DNA of 64,000 nt from Parvibium lacunae. GTDB lineage: Bacteria > Pseudomonadota > Gammaproteobacteria > Burkholderiales > Burkholderiaceae_D. Below the pieces are notes generated by a model that did not search any database, was not told the origin of the DNA, and saw only the letters and a program-made list of their open reading frames with translations. Location of the stretch: assembly GCF_003335215.1 (NCBI RefSeq), contig NZ_QPGB01000002.1, forward strand, positions 496,001 to 560,000. Direction: 5' to 3'. Made by a program: the position numbers and the translations under genes. The number at the start of each line of letters is the position of its first letter. Within the stretch, counting starts at the first letter, position 1. Positions 26,753 to 36,039 of this stretch are shown here, in pieces.

Positions 26753-27937
26753 TTATCCTAAGCGTTGGCTAATGGCTTCAATCAATTGCTGAGCTAGCAC
26801 CTGTTTGCTGGCACGTGGCAAGCGCTGCGTGCCAGCGGCGTCACATAACAGCAATTCGTTATCGTCTGCGCCCAGCGCGGTTTGGGCAACATTGCCTACA
26901 ATCAGCGGAATATTTTTCTTGGCGCGTTTGGCTTGCGCGTACTCGGCGAGGTTTTCACTTTCGGCCGCAAAGCCCACGCAGTAAGGCGGATTGGGTAACG
27001 CAGCGATGGTCGCCAAAATATCGGGGTTCTCGACAAACGCTAAGCTCGGCAAGCTGCCCGCTTGCTTTTTGATTTTTTGCGCACTCGGCTCGGCCACGCG
27101 CCAATCGGCCACGGCAGCCACGGCAATAAACACATCCGTATCGGCAATATGGGCTTGCACGGCAGCGAGCATCTGCTGCGCGGTTTGTACATCCATCCGC
27201 TGCACACCATAGGGCTCGGCAAGCGCGGTGGGGCCACTCACCAGCACCACATTTGCACCGGCTTGCTGGGCAGCTTGCGCGAGGGCATAGCCCATTTTCC
27301 CAGACGATAAATTGGTGATGCCGCGCACGGGATCAATCGGCTCAAAGGTCGGGCCAGCGGTGATGACGACGCGCTTACCGGCTAAGTGTTTGGGCGTGAA
27401 GAAAGCGGTGAGTTCGGCCAGAATTTCCGCTGGCTCAAGCATACGGCCCGCACCGACTTCGCCGCAGGCTTGTTCACCACTGGCGGGGCCAAGTACGCTA
27501 ACGCCATCGGCACGTAACTGCGCCGCATTGCGCTGCGTGGCAGGGTGTTCCCACATTTGTTTATTCATGGCGGGTGCAACCAGCAGCGGGCAGGTACGGG
27601 CGAGGCAAAGCGTGGTCAGTAGATCATCCGCTAAGCCATGGGCGAGTTTGGCCATCACATCCGCACTCGCGGGGGCAATCAGCACTGCATCGGCCTCACG
27701 CGTGAGGTTGATGTGCGCCATATTGTTAGCGGGGCGCGCATCCCATTGATTGGTAAACACGGGATTACCCGAAAGCGCTTGAAATGTAATAGGAGTGACA
27801 AACTGGGTAGCGGCCTCGGTCATGACCACATGCACCGCTGCGCCTTGCTGCACCAGCAAGCGCGTCAGCTCTGCGGCTTTATAAGCAGCCACGCCGCCCG
27901 TGACGCCGAGGACGATGGTTTTACCTTGTAAGCACAT
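26753..27937 (-). CDS. coaBC: Bifunctional phosphopantothenoylcysteine synthetase/decarboxylase CoaBC
   Basis: Two consecutive steps of coenzyme A synthesis. It has 394 residues. The N-terminal flavoprotein decarboxylase (residues 1-180) starts GKTIVLGVTGGVAAYKA, with the active-site region MAHINLTREADAVLIAPAS and the substrate clamp PAMNKQMWEHP. The C-terminal synthetase starts near GKRVVITAGPTFEPIDPVR with GKMGYALA. It is the first gene of a pair with dut. Confidence 0.97.
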   Translation of the reverse strand: MCLQGKTIVLGVTGGVAAYKAAELTRLLVQQGAAVHVVMTEAATQFVTPITFQALSGNPVFTNQWDARPANNMAHINLTREADAVLIAPASADVMAKLAHGLADDLLTTLCLARTCPLLVAPAMNKQMWEHPATQRNAAQLRADGVSVLGPASGEQACGEVGAGRMLEPAEILAELTAFFTPKHLAGKRVVITAGPTFEPIDPVRGITNLSSGKMGYALAQAAQQAGANVVLVSGPTALAEPYGVQRMDVQTAQQMLAAVQAHIADTDVFIAVAAVADWRVAEPSAQKIKKQAGSLPSLAFVENPDILATIAALPNPPYCVGFAAESENLAEYAQAKRAKKNIPLIVGNVAQTALGADDNELLLCDAAGTQRLPRASKQVLAQQLIEAISQRLG

Positions 27938-27989
27938 TTCGCCTCCGTGTTTGTTCTGATGGTACTACCGATGGAAACTCTGGGAAATT

Positions 27990-28047
27990 CGGGGGCAGAC
28001 TCGAATTTCTGGCGAAGAAATTGGCTCTGCCCCTGGTTTCCCAACAC
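27990..28047. repeat. Imperfect inverted repeat between coaBC and lspA
   Basis: In the 120-bp gap, GGGGCAGACTCGAATTTC and GAAATTGGCTCTGCCCC face each other around about seven bases. Eight outer and six inner pairs are separated by an unpaired patch. The left arm also contains AAATTCG...CGAATTT. It resembles a REP-type palindromic unit more than a terminator, because no T-run follows. A related TCTGCCCCTG piece with its own small stem is at about 25858-25876. Confidence 0.4.
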
Positions 28048-28057
28048 AAGCCCTCCA

Positions 28058-28543
28058 CTATCTAGCTTTACGTACCCGGCTGATTTCGTCCCACACCAGC
28101 AACGCAGCGCCGACACAAATCGCGCTATCGGCCACATTGAACGCGGGCCAATGCAGATTGCCCCAGTAAAAATCCAGAAAATCGATCACATAACCAAAGC
28201 GGATGCGATCAATCACATTCCCAATCGCGCCGCCCAAGATCAGCGCCAGGGCTCCCGCAAATAGCCGCTGCGTGCTGTGCTTGTAGAGCATCCAGATAAT
28301 GATCAACGACACCACCACCCCGAGTGCGGTAAAAAAATCGCGCTGCCACCCCCCAGCATTCGCCAGGAAACTGAAGGCGGCACCAGGGTTGTGCGCCAAG
28401 ACCAAATTAAAAAAACTGGTGATTGGTTTGACTTCATGCAGCGTGAAAGTGCGGACGATGAGAATTTTACTGAGTTGGTCCAGCAGAATAATCAACGCCG
28501 AAATGGCTAACCAAGTGCCGAATGATGATTTACTTTTTGCCAT
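28058..28543 (-). CDS. lspA: Lipoprotein signal peptidase LspA
   Basis: Aspartyl protease of the inner membrane that removes the signal peptide from lipidated prolipoproteins. It has 161 residues with four membrane helices. The conserved Asp-containing blocks are [18 protein letters not shown] and [11 protein letters not shown] (D139), plus the [10 protein letters not shown] loop. It is eight bases after the ileS stop and is the last gene of ribF-ileS-lspA. Confidence 0.97.
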   Translation of the reverse strand: MAKSKSSFGTWLAISALIILLDQLSKILIVRTFTLHEVKPITSFFNLVLAHNPGAAFSFLANAGGWQRDFFTALGVVVSLIIIWMLYKHSTQRLFAGALALILGGAIGNVIDRIRFGYVIDFLDFYWGNLHWPAFNVADSAICVGAALLVWDEISRVRKAR

Positions 28544-28551
28544 GAGCTTGC

Positions 28552-31428
28552 CTATGCGAAGAAACGTTGTTCACCATCACCAAATAGATTACTGACGCAG
28601 CGTCCACACAGCGTCGGGTGTGCGGTATCGCTCCCGACATCGTCACGGTAGTGCCAGCAACGCTCACACTTGCTATGGGGGCTGGGCTGAACAGTTACCC
28701 CCTCCTCTGCTACCGTAGCCACGCCTACAACAGTGGCTGCAGAGGTAATCAGGACAAATTTCAAATCATCTTCTAGTGACTGCAAAGCGACCAGTTTATT
28801 GCCACTGGCTTTCACTTCAACCGCCGCTTGCAGCGAGGAACCAATGCTGCCAGCAACCCGCACTTCTTCGAGCTGTTTGGTGACGTCACCGCGCACTTGG
28901 CGCAACAGTTCCCACTTGGCAATCAATTCCGCGCCATTGCTGACGTCAGGCAAGGTGTAGAAGACTTCGGTGAAAATCGTTTCACTGGCATTGGGAGAAA
29001 ACACTTTAAAGGCTTCTTCTGCGGTAAATGACAACACCGGGGCGAGCAAACGGAGCAGCGCGTGAGTGATGTGGTACAGCGCATTCTGCGCGGCACGGCG
29101 GGCCGGACTATTCGGCGCGCTGGTGTAGAGGCGGTCTTTGAGAATATCAAGATAGAACCCGCCTAAGTCTTCCGAGCAGAAGGTTTGCAAACGGGCGACG
29201 ATGGGGTGAAATTCATAGCGGTCATAGTCACGCAACACATCCCGTTGCAATTGTGTGGTCAGGGCCACGGCATAGCGGTCGATCTCCAGCCATTCGCCCA
29301 CCGGCAGCGTATGTTGTGCGGGATCAAAGTCACGGGTATTCGCCAGCAGGAAACGCAGCGTGTTACGGATACGGCGATAGGCCTCGACGACGCGTTTGAG
29401 AATTTCATCAGAAATCGCTAAGTCGCCGGAGTAATCGGTGCTGGCAACCCACAGGCGGAGAATGTCCGCGCCGTATTTGTCCGACACTTCTTGAGGTGCA
29501 ATCACATTCCCGAGCGATTTACTCATTTTGCGGCCCGTGCCGTCCACGGTAAAGCCGTGCGTGAGCAGGGCTTTGTAAGGCGCACGGCCATCAATCGCAC
29601 ACCCCGTCAGCAAAGAAGAGTGGAACCAACCGCGATGCTGGTCGGAGCCTTCCAGATATAAATCGGCGGGATAGCTGTGACTGTGGGCATGTGAGCCGCG
29701 CATGATCGTCAGGTGCGTGGTACCAGAATCAAACCAAACATCTAGCGTATCTTTATTTTTTTCGTAGTGCTCGGCCTCTGCCCCTAATAGGGCGGTGATA
29801 TCTGCTGTTTGCCAAGCTTCAATTCCCCCCTGCTCCACCAATTTGGCCACTTGCTCTAGTAACTCAGGGGTGCGCGGGTGTAACTCACCGGTGGCTTTGT
29901 GCAGGAAGAAAGGAATCGGCACACCCCATTGCCGCTGGCGTGACACACACCAGTCCGGGCGATTGGCGATCATGCTTTCCAAACGTTGCCGGCCCCAGGC
30001 GGGGTAAAACGCGGTATCGGCAATCGCTTGCAAGGCGCTTTGGCGCAGTGTGGGGGAGGCAGAGGTTTCCTGGATCGTTGGCGTCACATCCATGCCCACA
30101 AACCACTGCGACGTGGCGCGATAAATCAGCGGGGTTTTATGCCGCCAGCAATGCATGTAGCTGTGCGAAATTGTACTGCTGTGGAAAAGGGTGCCGGCAG
30201 CTTGCAATGCTTCCACGATCACGCCGTTGGCTTTCCACACATTCAAGCCGCCAAATAAAGGCAAGTTATCGCTAAAGCGACCATTTCCTTGCACGGGGGT
30301 GAGGATGTCGGCCGTCTTCATGCCATAGCGGCGGCAAGAGTCAAAGTCCTCCACCCCATAGGCAGGGGCGCTATGAACGATCCCGGTACCGGTGCCGAGT
30401 TCTACATAGTCACCCAGATACACGGGCGCAACGCGATCAAAGCCAGGATGGGCGCCCGCGAGCGGATGCTTAAACTTCACTAACTCCAGCGCCTTACCTT
30501 GGCAGGTGCCGAGCACCGTGCCGGTTAGGCCATATTTTTCCAGGCAAGCGGCGCGTAACTCAGCGGCCAAAATCAGTAACCCTTTTTCGGTTTGGACTAA
30601 CTCATACACATAATCAGGGTGGATATTGAGTGCCTGGTTACCGGGGATGGTCCACGGCGTGGTGGTCCAGATTACGGCGTAACCGGTACTGCTCGGCACT
30701 GTACTCAACCCGAATGCAGCAGCAATTTTTTCAGGTTCCGCAAAAGGAAAACCAACGTCAATCGCAGGCGAGGTTTTATCTGCATATTCAACCTCAAACT
30801 CAGCCAAGGCGGAACCGCAATCAAAGCACCAATTCACCGGCTTGAGTCCGCGGAAGACGTAACCCTTTTCCAGCAACTTGCCGAGTGCGCGAATTTCATC
30901 AGCTTCGGCTTTATAGTTCATGGTTTTATAGGGGTCATCCCAATCACCCAAAACCCCAAGCCGCTTGAAATCTTTTTTCTGACGCTCGATTTGCTCCCCC
31001 GCATAAGCACGCGATTTGCGTTGTACTTCCTCGGTCGGCAAGCCTTTACCAAATTGTTTTTCAATCTGGTTTTCAATCGGCATGCCGTGGCAATCCCAGC
31101 CAGGCACATAGGGCGCATCAAACCCCGCTAACGTGCGCGATTTGACGATGATATCTTTGAGGATTTTATTGAGCGCATGGCCAATATGTAGATCGCCATT
31201 GGCATACGGTGGTCCGTCGTGCAAGGTAAACCGTGGCCGGCCCTGGCAAGCAGCACGGATTTTTTGATACACGCCCTTCTCTTCCCATTCTGCAACCCAT
31301 TGCGGCTCGCGCTTGGGCAAATCACCCCGCATTGGAAAAGGGGTATCAATCAGATTCACTGGATATTTACTCGCCTCTTTACTTTCGGCTTTGTGGTTAC
31401 CCGGATTTTTATTGGTTTGATTCATCAT
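28552..31428 (-). CDS. ileS: Isoleucyl-tRNA synthetase IleS
   Basis: Class I synthetase with a large editing domain, 958 residues. The HIGH motif is at residues 81-84 ([12 protein letters not shown]), the CP1 editing insert follows, and KMSKS lies in [10 protein letters not shown]. The C-terminal zinc-binding end has Cys pairs in [10 protein letters not shown] and LCGRCVSNL, typical of bacterial-type IleS. The N terminus has about 20 extra polar residues; two adjacent ATG codons (31428, 31425) can start it. It lies between ribF and lspA. Confidence 0.97.
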   Translation of the reverse strand: MMNQTNKNPGNHKAESKEASKYPVNLIDTPFPMRGDLPKREPQWVAEWEEKGVYQKIRAACQGRPRFTLHDGPPYANGDLHIGHALNKILKDIIVKSRTLAGFDAPYVPGWDCHGMPIENQIEKQFGKGLPTEEVQRKSRAYAGEQIERQKKDFKRLGVLGDWDDPYKTMNYKAEADEIRALGKLLEKGYVFRGLKPVNWCFDCGSALAEFEVEYADKTSPAIDVGFPFAEPEKIAAAFGLSTVPSSTGYAVIWTTTPWTIPGNQALNIHPDYVYELVQTEKGLLILAAELRAACLEKYGLTGTVLGTCQGKALELVKFKHPLAGAHPGFDRVAPVYLGDYVELGTGTGIVHSAPAYGVEDFDSCRRYGMKTADILTPVQGNGRFSDNLPLFGGLNVWKANGVIVEALQAAGTLFHSSTISHSYMHCWRHKTPLIYRATSQWFVGMDVTPTIQETSASPTLRQSALQAIADTAFYPAWGRQRLESMIANRPDWCVSRQRQWGVPIPFFLHKATGELHPRTPELLEQVAKLVEQGGIEAWQTADITALLGAEAEHYEKNKDTLDVWFDSGTTHLTIMRGSHAHSHSYPADLYLEGSDQHRGWFHSSLLTGCAIDGRAPYKALLTHGFTVDGTGRKMSKSLGNVIAPQEVSDKYGADILRLWVASTDYSGDLAISDEILKRVVEAYRRIRNTLRFLLANTRDFDPAQHTLPVGEWLEIDRYAVALTTQLQRDVLRDYDRYEFHPIVARLQTFCSEDLGGFYLDILKDRLYTSAPNSPARRAAQNALYHITHALLRLLAPVLSFTAEEAFKVFSPNASETIFTEVFYTLPDVSNGAELIAKWELLRQVRGDVTKQLEEVRVAGSIGSSLQAAVEVKASGNKLVALQSLEDDLKFVLITSAATVVGVATVAEEGVTVQPSPHSKCERCWHYRDDVGSDTAHPTLCGRCVSNLFGDGEQRFFA

Positions 31429-31446
31429 TTTCTCAATACAACAGAA

Positions 31447-32469
31447 TTAGAGTTGAGCTGCATTTTGCGCTAACCAAGCCTGTGCCGCCGTCACATCGTT
31501 CGTAATGGCTTGTCGCAAAGTGGGTAAATCCACATATTTTTCTTCATCACGTAACTTATGCAAACACTCGACTTTGACGCAACGACCGTAAGCATCGCCC
31601 CGCCAGTTAAACAAGTGGACTTCTAGAATGTAACGCCCCGCTTCTTCCACCGTCGGGCGGCATCCTAAACTGGCTACGCCGTAGATCGGGTGCTCGCCCA
31701 GCCCCAGCACGCGCACCACTAAAATACCCTGCAACGCCGGTTGCCAATGCAGGCCCTGGACTTTCGCAGCCGACAAGCGCAAGTTTAAGGTAGGAAAACC
31801 CAGTGTACGGCCCAGTTTTTGACCATGCAATACATGACCGGAATAATAAATGGGATGCCCTAAAAAGCTTTTAGCCTGCGATAAATTGCCAATCTGGAGT
31901 GCTGTGCGTACCGCCGAACTGGAAATGCGTAGACCGTTTTCAGTCACAGTCGGTAGCGTATGCGCTGTAAAGCCGTGGTGTTGCCCCAAATGGCTGAGCA
32001 ATGAATAATCCCCTTGTCGCCTAGCGCCAAAACGAAAATCATCGCCAATCCAGATTTGCTTTACATTCAATTGCTGCACTAAGATCTGCTCAACAAAGGC
32101 AGTCGCTGACATAGCCGCTAGTGCCTGATTAAAACGCAACAAGAACACCCGATCGGCACCGGCCTCCTGTAACGCCTCCAACCTGTCTCGCAAGGTCTGG
32201 ATGCGATAGGGTGCAGGCTGCGTTGACGTTGACAGGATTCCCACTCCCCGTTGCGCGAAGAATTCACGCGGGTGCGGCTCAAAAGTCAGCACGTCATGGC
32301 TGACGCCAAGGACCTGTGCTTGGGCTTGCGCGGCGGCTAATAAGGCTTGGTGGCCGCGGTGAACGCCATCAAAATTACCGATACTGAGGACGCGCGGCGT
32401 CGCCGTGTTCGGCGCAGTAAGCCGATCTGACAAGTGCAAACGAATCGGTGAACGAAGAGCAGCAACCAT
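31447..32469 (-). CDS. ribF: Bifunctional riboflavin kinase/FAD synthetase RibF
   Basis: Makes FMN and FAD from riboflavin. It has 340 residues. The N-terminal nucleotidyltransferase half has SIGNFDGVHRGHQALL and IGDDFRFGARRQGD, and the C-terminal flavokinase half has GRTLGFPTLNL and YGVASLGCRPTV. It is 18 bp upstream of ileS, the usual order in beta- and gammaproteobacteria. Confidence 0.96.
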   Translation of the reverse strand: MVAALRSPIRLHLSDRLTAPNTATPRVLSIGNFDGVHRGHQALLAAAQAQAQVLGVSHDVLTFEPHPREFFAQRGVGILSTSTQPAPYRIQTLRDRLEALQEAGADRVFLLRFNQALAAMSATAFVEQILVQQLNVKQIWIGDDFRFGARRQGDYSLLSHLGQHHGFTAHTLPTVTENGLRISSSAVRTALQIGNLSQAKSFLGHPIYYSGHVLHGQKLGRTLGFPTLNLRLSAAKVQGLHWQPALQGILVVRVLGLGEHPIYGVASLGCRPTVEEAGRYILEVHLFNWRGDAYGRCVKVECLHKLRDEEKYVDLPTLRQAITNDVTAAQAWLAQNAAQL

Positions 32470-32604
32470 AAAAGAGCGCGGTGCGAAACGGCTTAGTCGA
32501 GGCGAAGCCTTACATTATAGGGCTTTATGGCCACTTTCTGACAGCTAACGAGGCAAGGTCGCTTTCTACGCCAAGTCTACGCCAAGGTTAAGTCGCTGAT
32601 TTAC

Positions 32605-32634
32605 TTGAAAAAAGCTTATTTTTATGGTTATAAT
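32605..32634 (+). promoter_or_regulatory. Sigma-70 promoter for rpmB-rpmG
   Basis: TTGAAA (32605-32610), an 18-bp spacer and a perfect TATAAT (32629-32634) are seen. RNA would start near 32641, leaving a leader of about 175 nt before rpmB. The leader has only short stems (AGCC/GGCT type), and I see no clear known regulatory fold in it. Nothing else is seen in the 347-bp gap to ribF. Confidence 0.8.
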
Positions 32635-32816
32635 TGCGGTCTTCGGTTTGTGTCTACCCATATTTCTAGCATTTCATGCCTAGTAAACACCTCTCCGCAA
32701 GGCCATTGTGACGGGGCTTCTACATCAAAAAGCCATCATGAACACGGCTGGGGTTGTGAATAAAGGGTCAGGCAGTTTCGTTAATTATTTACACCAGAAT
32801 TTACAAGGAGTGTGCG

Positions 32817-33050
32817 ATGGCACGCGTCTGTCAAATAACGGGGAAAGCCCCCATGGTCGGAAACAACGTTTCCCACGCCAATAACAAAACTAAACGCCGC
32901 TTTTTGCCAAATCTGCAAAACCGTCGTTTTTGGGTCGAAAGCGAAAACCGCTGGGTTCGTTTACGCATTTCTAACGCTGGTTTGCGTTTGATTGACAAGA
33001 AAGGCATTGACGCCGTTCTCGCTGATCTGCGTGCTGCTGGTTCTATCTAA
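32817..33050 (+). CDS. rpmB: 50S ribosomal protein L28
   Basis: A 77-residue protein of the large ribosomal subunit. [23 protein letters not shown] and RRFLPNLQ are typical for proteobacterial L28. AAGGAG lies before the ATG. It is followed after ten bases by rpmG, the standard operon. Confidence 0.98.
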   Translation: MARVCQITGKAPMVGNNVSHANNKTKRRFLPNLQNRRFWVESENRWVRLRISNAGLRLIDKKGIDAVLADLRAAGSI

Positions 33051-33060
33051 GGAGCATCTC

Positions 33061-33216
33061 ATGCGCGACAAAATCAAACTCGAATCCACGGCAGGTACCG
33101 GTCACTTCTACACCACCACGAAAAACAAGAAGACCATGCCCGAGAAAATGTTGATCAAGAAATTTGATCCCGTTGCTCGCAAGCACGTCGATTACAAAGA
33201 AACGAAAATTAAGTAA
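33061..33216 (+). CDS. rpmG: 50S ribosomal protein L33
   Basis: A 51-residue protein of the large subunit. [22 protein letters not shown] is the family start, and [13 protein letters not shown] is the conserved end. It has no cysteines, so it is the zinc-free form. AAGGAG precedes the ATG. It is co-transcribed with rpmB. Confidence 0.98.
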   Translation: MRDKIKLESTAGTGHFYTTTKNKKTMPEKMLIKKFDPVARKHVDYKETKIK

Positions 33217-33235
33217 TCCACTTTTCGTTTTCCAC

Positions 33236-33270
33236 AACCCCCAGCGATGCAAATCCTGGGGGTTTGTTAT
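33236..33270 (+). terminator. Terminator after rpmG
   Basis: AACCCCCAG (33236-33244) pairs with CTGGGGGTT (33256-33264), followed by TGTTATTTT. It starts 20 bp after the rpmG stop. Confidence 0.88.
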
Positions 33271-33326
33271 TTTCAGCCCTAAAATGCTGAATCGCACTCT
33301 CTGAAACTTCTTATACCGATAGCAAC

Positions 33327-33361
33327 AAAAAACCCCAACCGCACAAGGCGAATGGGGTTGA
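33327..33361 (-). terminator. Terminator after the desaturase gene
   Basis: AACCCCA (33331-33337) pairs with TGGGGTT (33353-33359), with a short inner CGC/GCG stem. On the minus strand it is followed by TTTTTTG, which fits the end of the desaturase transcript. Confidence 0.8.
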
Positions 33362-33382
33362 TGTGTCATGCGGAATCAAGCG

Positions 33383-33402
33383 GGGAAAGGTTAACCTTTC
33401 CC
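33383..33402. repeat. 20-bp perfect palindrome after the desaturase stop
   Basis: GGGAAAGGTTAACCTTTCCC is a perfect inverted repeat, with an outer TGCGG/CCGCA pair around it. It lies 10 bp beyond the stop codon and 22 bp before the terminator hairpin. It may be a 3'-UTR structure or a protein-binding site; its role is unknown. Confidence 0.5.
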
Positions 33403-33412
33403 ATGCCGCACA

Positions 33413-34603
33413 TTACATAGCGTACTGTCGCAAACGCAAAGCAATATCACGCAAATAATGCTGATTGCTCTCTTCTGCCTTTTTGCACCAGGCTTGCAAG
33501 CGCTGCAGGAGTTGATCACGGTTATCGCTTGAACGCGCCCAGAGTGCATACAACTCGCGCTTCATCTCATACCAACGTTGTAGCGCTGGGCTATCGGCCA
33601 AAACAGCGCTCAAGGTACGACGCTGCCCCTCTTCGAGCTGCGATTCATCTTGATGCAACCATGCATTGAGGCTGGCGAGAACTTGTTTGTCAAATTTTGC
33701 CGAAGCTCTTAGCTTGGCGATCTCCGCCGCATAAATCGCCTTCAGAGAGTGTGCGTATCGTGTCATTAAATCGTAGCGATAAGTCAACACTGCTTGCAGG
33801 CTATCTAAATCACATACAGGTTTGGCACTGGTCAATTTAGGGGTTGGCGCAACCTTTTTCACGGTAGCTAAGCCTAGTATGGCCATGATGCGGATATACA
33901 ACCAGCCAATGTCAAACTCGTACCATTTATTTGATAACTTGGCGGAAGCGGCATAGGTATGATGGTTATTATGCAGTTCTTCACCACCAATAATGATGCC
34001 CCATGGCAATAAGTTGGTGCTGGCATCTGGGCAGTCATAGTTACGATAGCCCACGTAGTGGCCCAAACCGTTGATAATGCCTGCGGCGGTAATCGGAATC
34101 CACAACATTTGAACGGCCCAGACAGTGAGCCCGAGAGGGCCAAACAAAATTACGTTCAAGATCAGCATGATCGATACCCCCAACGCACTGTGTTTTGTGT
34201 ACAGATTGCGTTCGATCCAATCATCTGGCGTACCGTGCCCATAACGATCCATCGTTTCCTGATTTTTGGCTTCCGCACGGTAGAGTTCAGCGCCGCGTAA
34301 CAGCACCGTCTTAATCCCACGCGTCTGTGGGCTGTGTGGATCTTCTTCTGTCTCGCATTTAGCATGGTGTTTACGGTGAATAGCGGCCCACTGTTTGGTA
34401 ACCATGCCGGTCGTCATCCACAACCAGAAACGGAAGAAATGTGAGGGGATTGCATGTAATTCCAACGCCCGGTGCGCTTGGCAGCGATGTAAGAAAATGG
34501 TCACCGCCGCGATGGTGATGTGGGTCAAAACCAAAGTCACGAGCAGTACCTGCCAAGCAGATAAGTTGAGCACCCCGTGGGCGATAAAATCAGGAATCAG
34601 CAT
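33413..34603 (-). CDS. Acyl-lipid/acyl-CoA delta-9 type fatty acid desaturase
   Basis: Oxygen-dependent membrane di-iron enzyme that places a double bond in fatty acids. It has 396 residues. The three histidine boxes are present: H-R-C-Q-A-H (39-44), HRKHH (76-80) and HNNHH (211-215), with four membrane helices around them. The last 140 residues form a cytosolic charged helical tail that is longer than the minimal desaturase core. The ATG at 34603 was chosen because it begins the first helix. The gene stands alone, and an FNR-like box lies 75 bp upstream. Confidence 0.92.
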   Translation of the reverse strand: MLIPDFIAHGVLNLSAWQVLLVTLVLTHITIAAVTIFLHRCQAHRALELHAIPSHFFRFWLWMTTGMVTKQWAAIHRKHHAKCETEEDPHSPQTRGIKTVLLRGAELYRAEAKNQETMDRYGHGTPDDWIERNLYTKHSALGVSIMLILNVILFGPLGLTVWAVQMLWIPITAAGIINGLGHYVGYRNYDCPDASTNLLPWGIIIGGEELHNNHHTYAASAKLSNKWYEFDIGWLYIRIMAILGLATVKKVAPTPKLTSAKPVCDLDSLQAVLTYRYDLMTRYAHSLKAIYAAEIAKLRASAKFDKQVLASLNAWLHQDESQLEEGQRRTLSAVLADSPALQRWYEMKRELYALWARSSDNRDQLLQRLQAWCKKAEESNQHYLRDIALRLRQYAM

Positions 34604-34677
34604 GAGACATCCAATATGAAAGAAAACAACAATTTGCAATTTTAATGCACGACGTTCTGAATGCCTAGCAATTTTCC

Positions 34678-34691
34678 TTGACCTAGGTCAT
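34678..34691. promoter_or_regulatory. FNR/ANR-type box upstream of the desaturase
   Basis: TTGAC-CTAG-GTCAT has the 5-4-5 layout of FNR/ANR sites (TTGAT-N4-ATCAA) with four deviations or fewer. It lies 75-88 bp before the start of the oxygen-dependent desaturase. Control by oxygen would make sense for this enzyme, but the site is inferred from sequence only. Confidence 0.5.
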
Positions 34692-34765
34692 ATTCGTTAT
34701 GAATGCGTAAAAACATGGCAGCCATATCAGGCCAAGAAAGGCTCGCTAGCGCGATGCCCAGGGAT

Positions 34766-36031
34766 TCAGGGGTTTACTGGGGGTAGGTGAATTTCACGCT
34801 GTGGGTAGGGCACTTGAATGCCGCAGCGCTGGAAATCAGCCCAAATTTGCAGCGCAATCGCCGAGCGTATCGCCAGCGAGCCTTCTTCTGGATCCGCAAT
34901 CCAAAAGCCGAGCTCTAGTTCAAAGCCATCCGCCGCAAAATTAACCAGATGGGCGGCAGGGGCAGGGTCGCGCAACACACGTGGCTGAGCCAGTGCCGCT
35001 TGCTCAAGCAGCGGCATCACCTGCGATAACTCACTCTGATAGGCGACCTGCAGGCGAATCGCTAACCGCACGCGCTTGTCAGTGTAGGAATGATTGAGCA
35101 CAGGATTGGCAATCAACATTTCATTGGGAATGATGGCTTCGGTCCCATCCAAAGCCCGCAAGACCGTAAAACGGGTCTTGATTTGCGCCACCTGTCCATG
35201 AAATTTATCCACCGTAATCAAATCGCCAATACGCAGACTTTTTTCAAAGAGAACCACAAAACCACTGACAAAATTACTGGCAATACGCTGCAAGCCGAGG
35301 CCAAGGCCAACCCCCAAGGCGCCGCCAAAAACCGACAGGACGGTCAGATCAATGCCAGACAACGACAGCGCCAGCAACACCGCTAGCACTAATAGCAGCG
35401 CCCGCACGACGCGTGCCAGTACAACCCGTAAACTATTATCCAACTGTGCCATATGCAGCAGACGCTGCTCAATCGCTGCGCCTGCCCATAAGGCTAGCAG
35501 GAGTGTCACGATCACCGACAGCAAGCCCTGCAATAACAATAAGAGCGAGACTTTATTTTTACCTAAAGGTACGCGCAGCGCTTCGAGCCAATCGAGGACC
35601 TCTGGCAGTAAATTGCTAAGATGCAATGCAACGCCCAACCACACGAGCAGCGCTATCAATTTCTCAAAGCTTGCCAGTAAGCCACTGGGCGCAAAGGCTT
35701 TCCGAATCAAATAGACACAGAGGCGAATGACTGCGAGGGAAAATAGCAGCGGCAATGCCAAATGTAATAAGTTGACATGGTGGAATGGCTGTAAGACCAG
35801 CCGTGCAAGCCAGACCATTAACACGCCACAGAGCGGAAAGGCCAACCGTTCAGCACCCCCTGCGCCCACTCGCCAAGCCAGCGAACTCGGTGTGGTTGCC
35901 GGTAACAACCAAAAACGGATGAGTCGGCTGAGGCCAAATGCCAGCAGCAACGCCAACGCCAAGGTGGCCACCTGCCATAGAATATTTGGCTGCTGCAAAT
36001 CCATCCAAAGCTCGGCGAATAGATTAGGCAT
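34766..36031 (-). CDS. MscS-family mechanosensitive channel
   Basis: 421 residues. About eight hydrophobic segments precede the MscS core. The pore helix and following segment read VFGGALGVGLGLGLQRIASNF, with Gly/Ala packing, then FEKSLRIGDLITVDK and IIPNEML, the conserved beta domain. It resembles the larger YbdG/YjeP-like or MscK-like members more than the small E. coli MscS. I used the ATG at 36031, which starts nine bases after the rsmB stop; an upstream start would overlap rsmB. It is downstream of rsmB. Confidence 0.9.
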   Translation of the reverse strand: MPNLFAELWMDLQQPNILWQVATLALALLLAFGLSRLIRFWLLPATTPSSLAWRVGAGGAERLAFPLCGVLMVWLARLVLQPFHHVNLLHLALPLLFSLAVIRLCVYLIRKAFAPSGLLASFEKLIALLVWLGVALHLSNLLPEVLDWLEALRVPLGKNKVSLLLLLQGLLSVIVTLLLALWAGAAIEQRLLHMAQLDNSLRVVLARVVRALLLVLAVLLALSLSGIDLTVLSVFGGALGVGLGLGLQRIASNFVSGFVVLFEKSLRIGDLITVDKFHGQVAQIKTRFTVLRALDGTEAIIPNEMLIANPVLNHSYTDKRVRLAIRLQVAYQSELSQVMPLLEQAALAQPRVLRDPAPAAHLVNFAADGFELELGFWIADPEEGSLAIRSAIALQIWADFQRCGIQVPYPQREIHLPPVNP

Positions 36032-36039
36032 AGGGCGTA

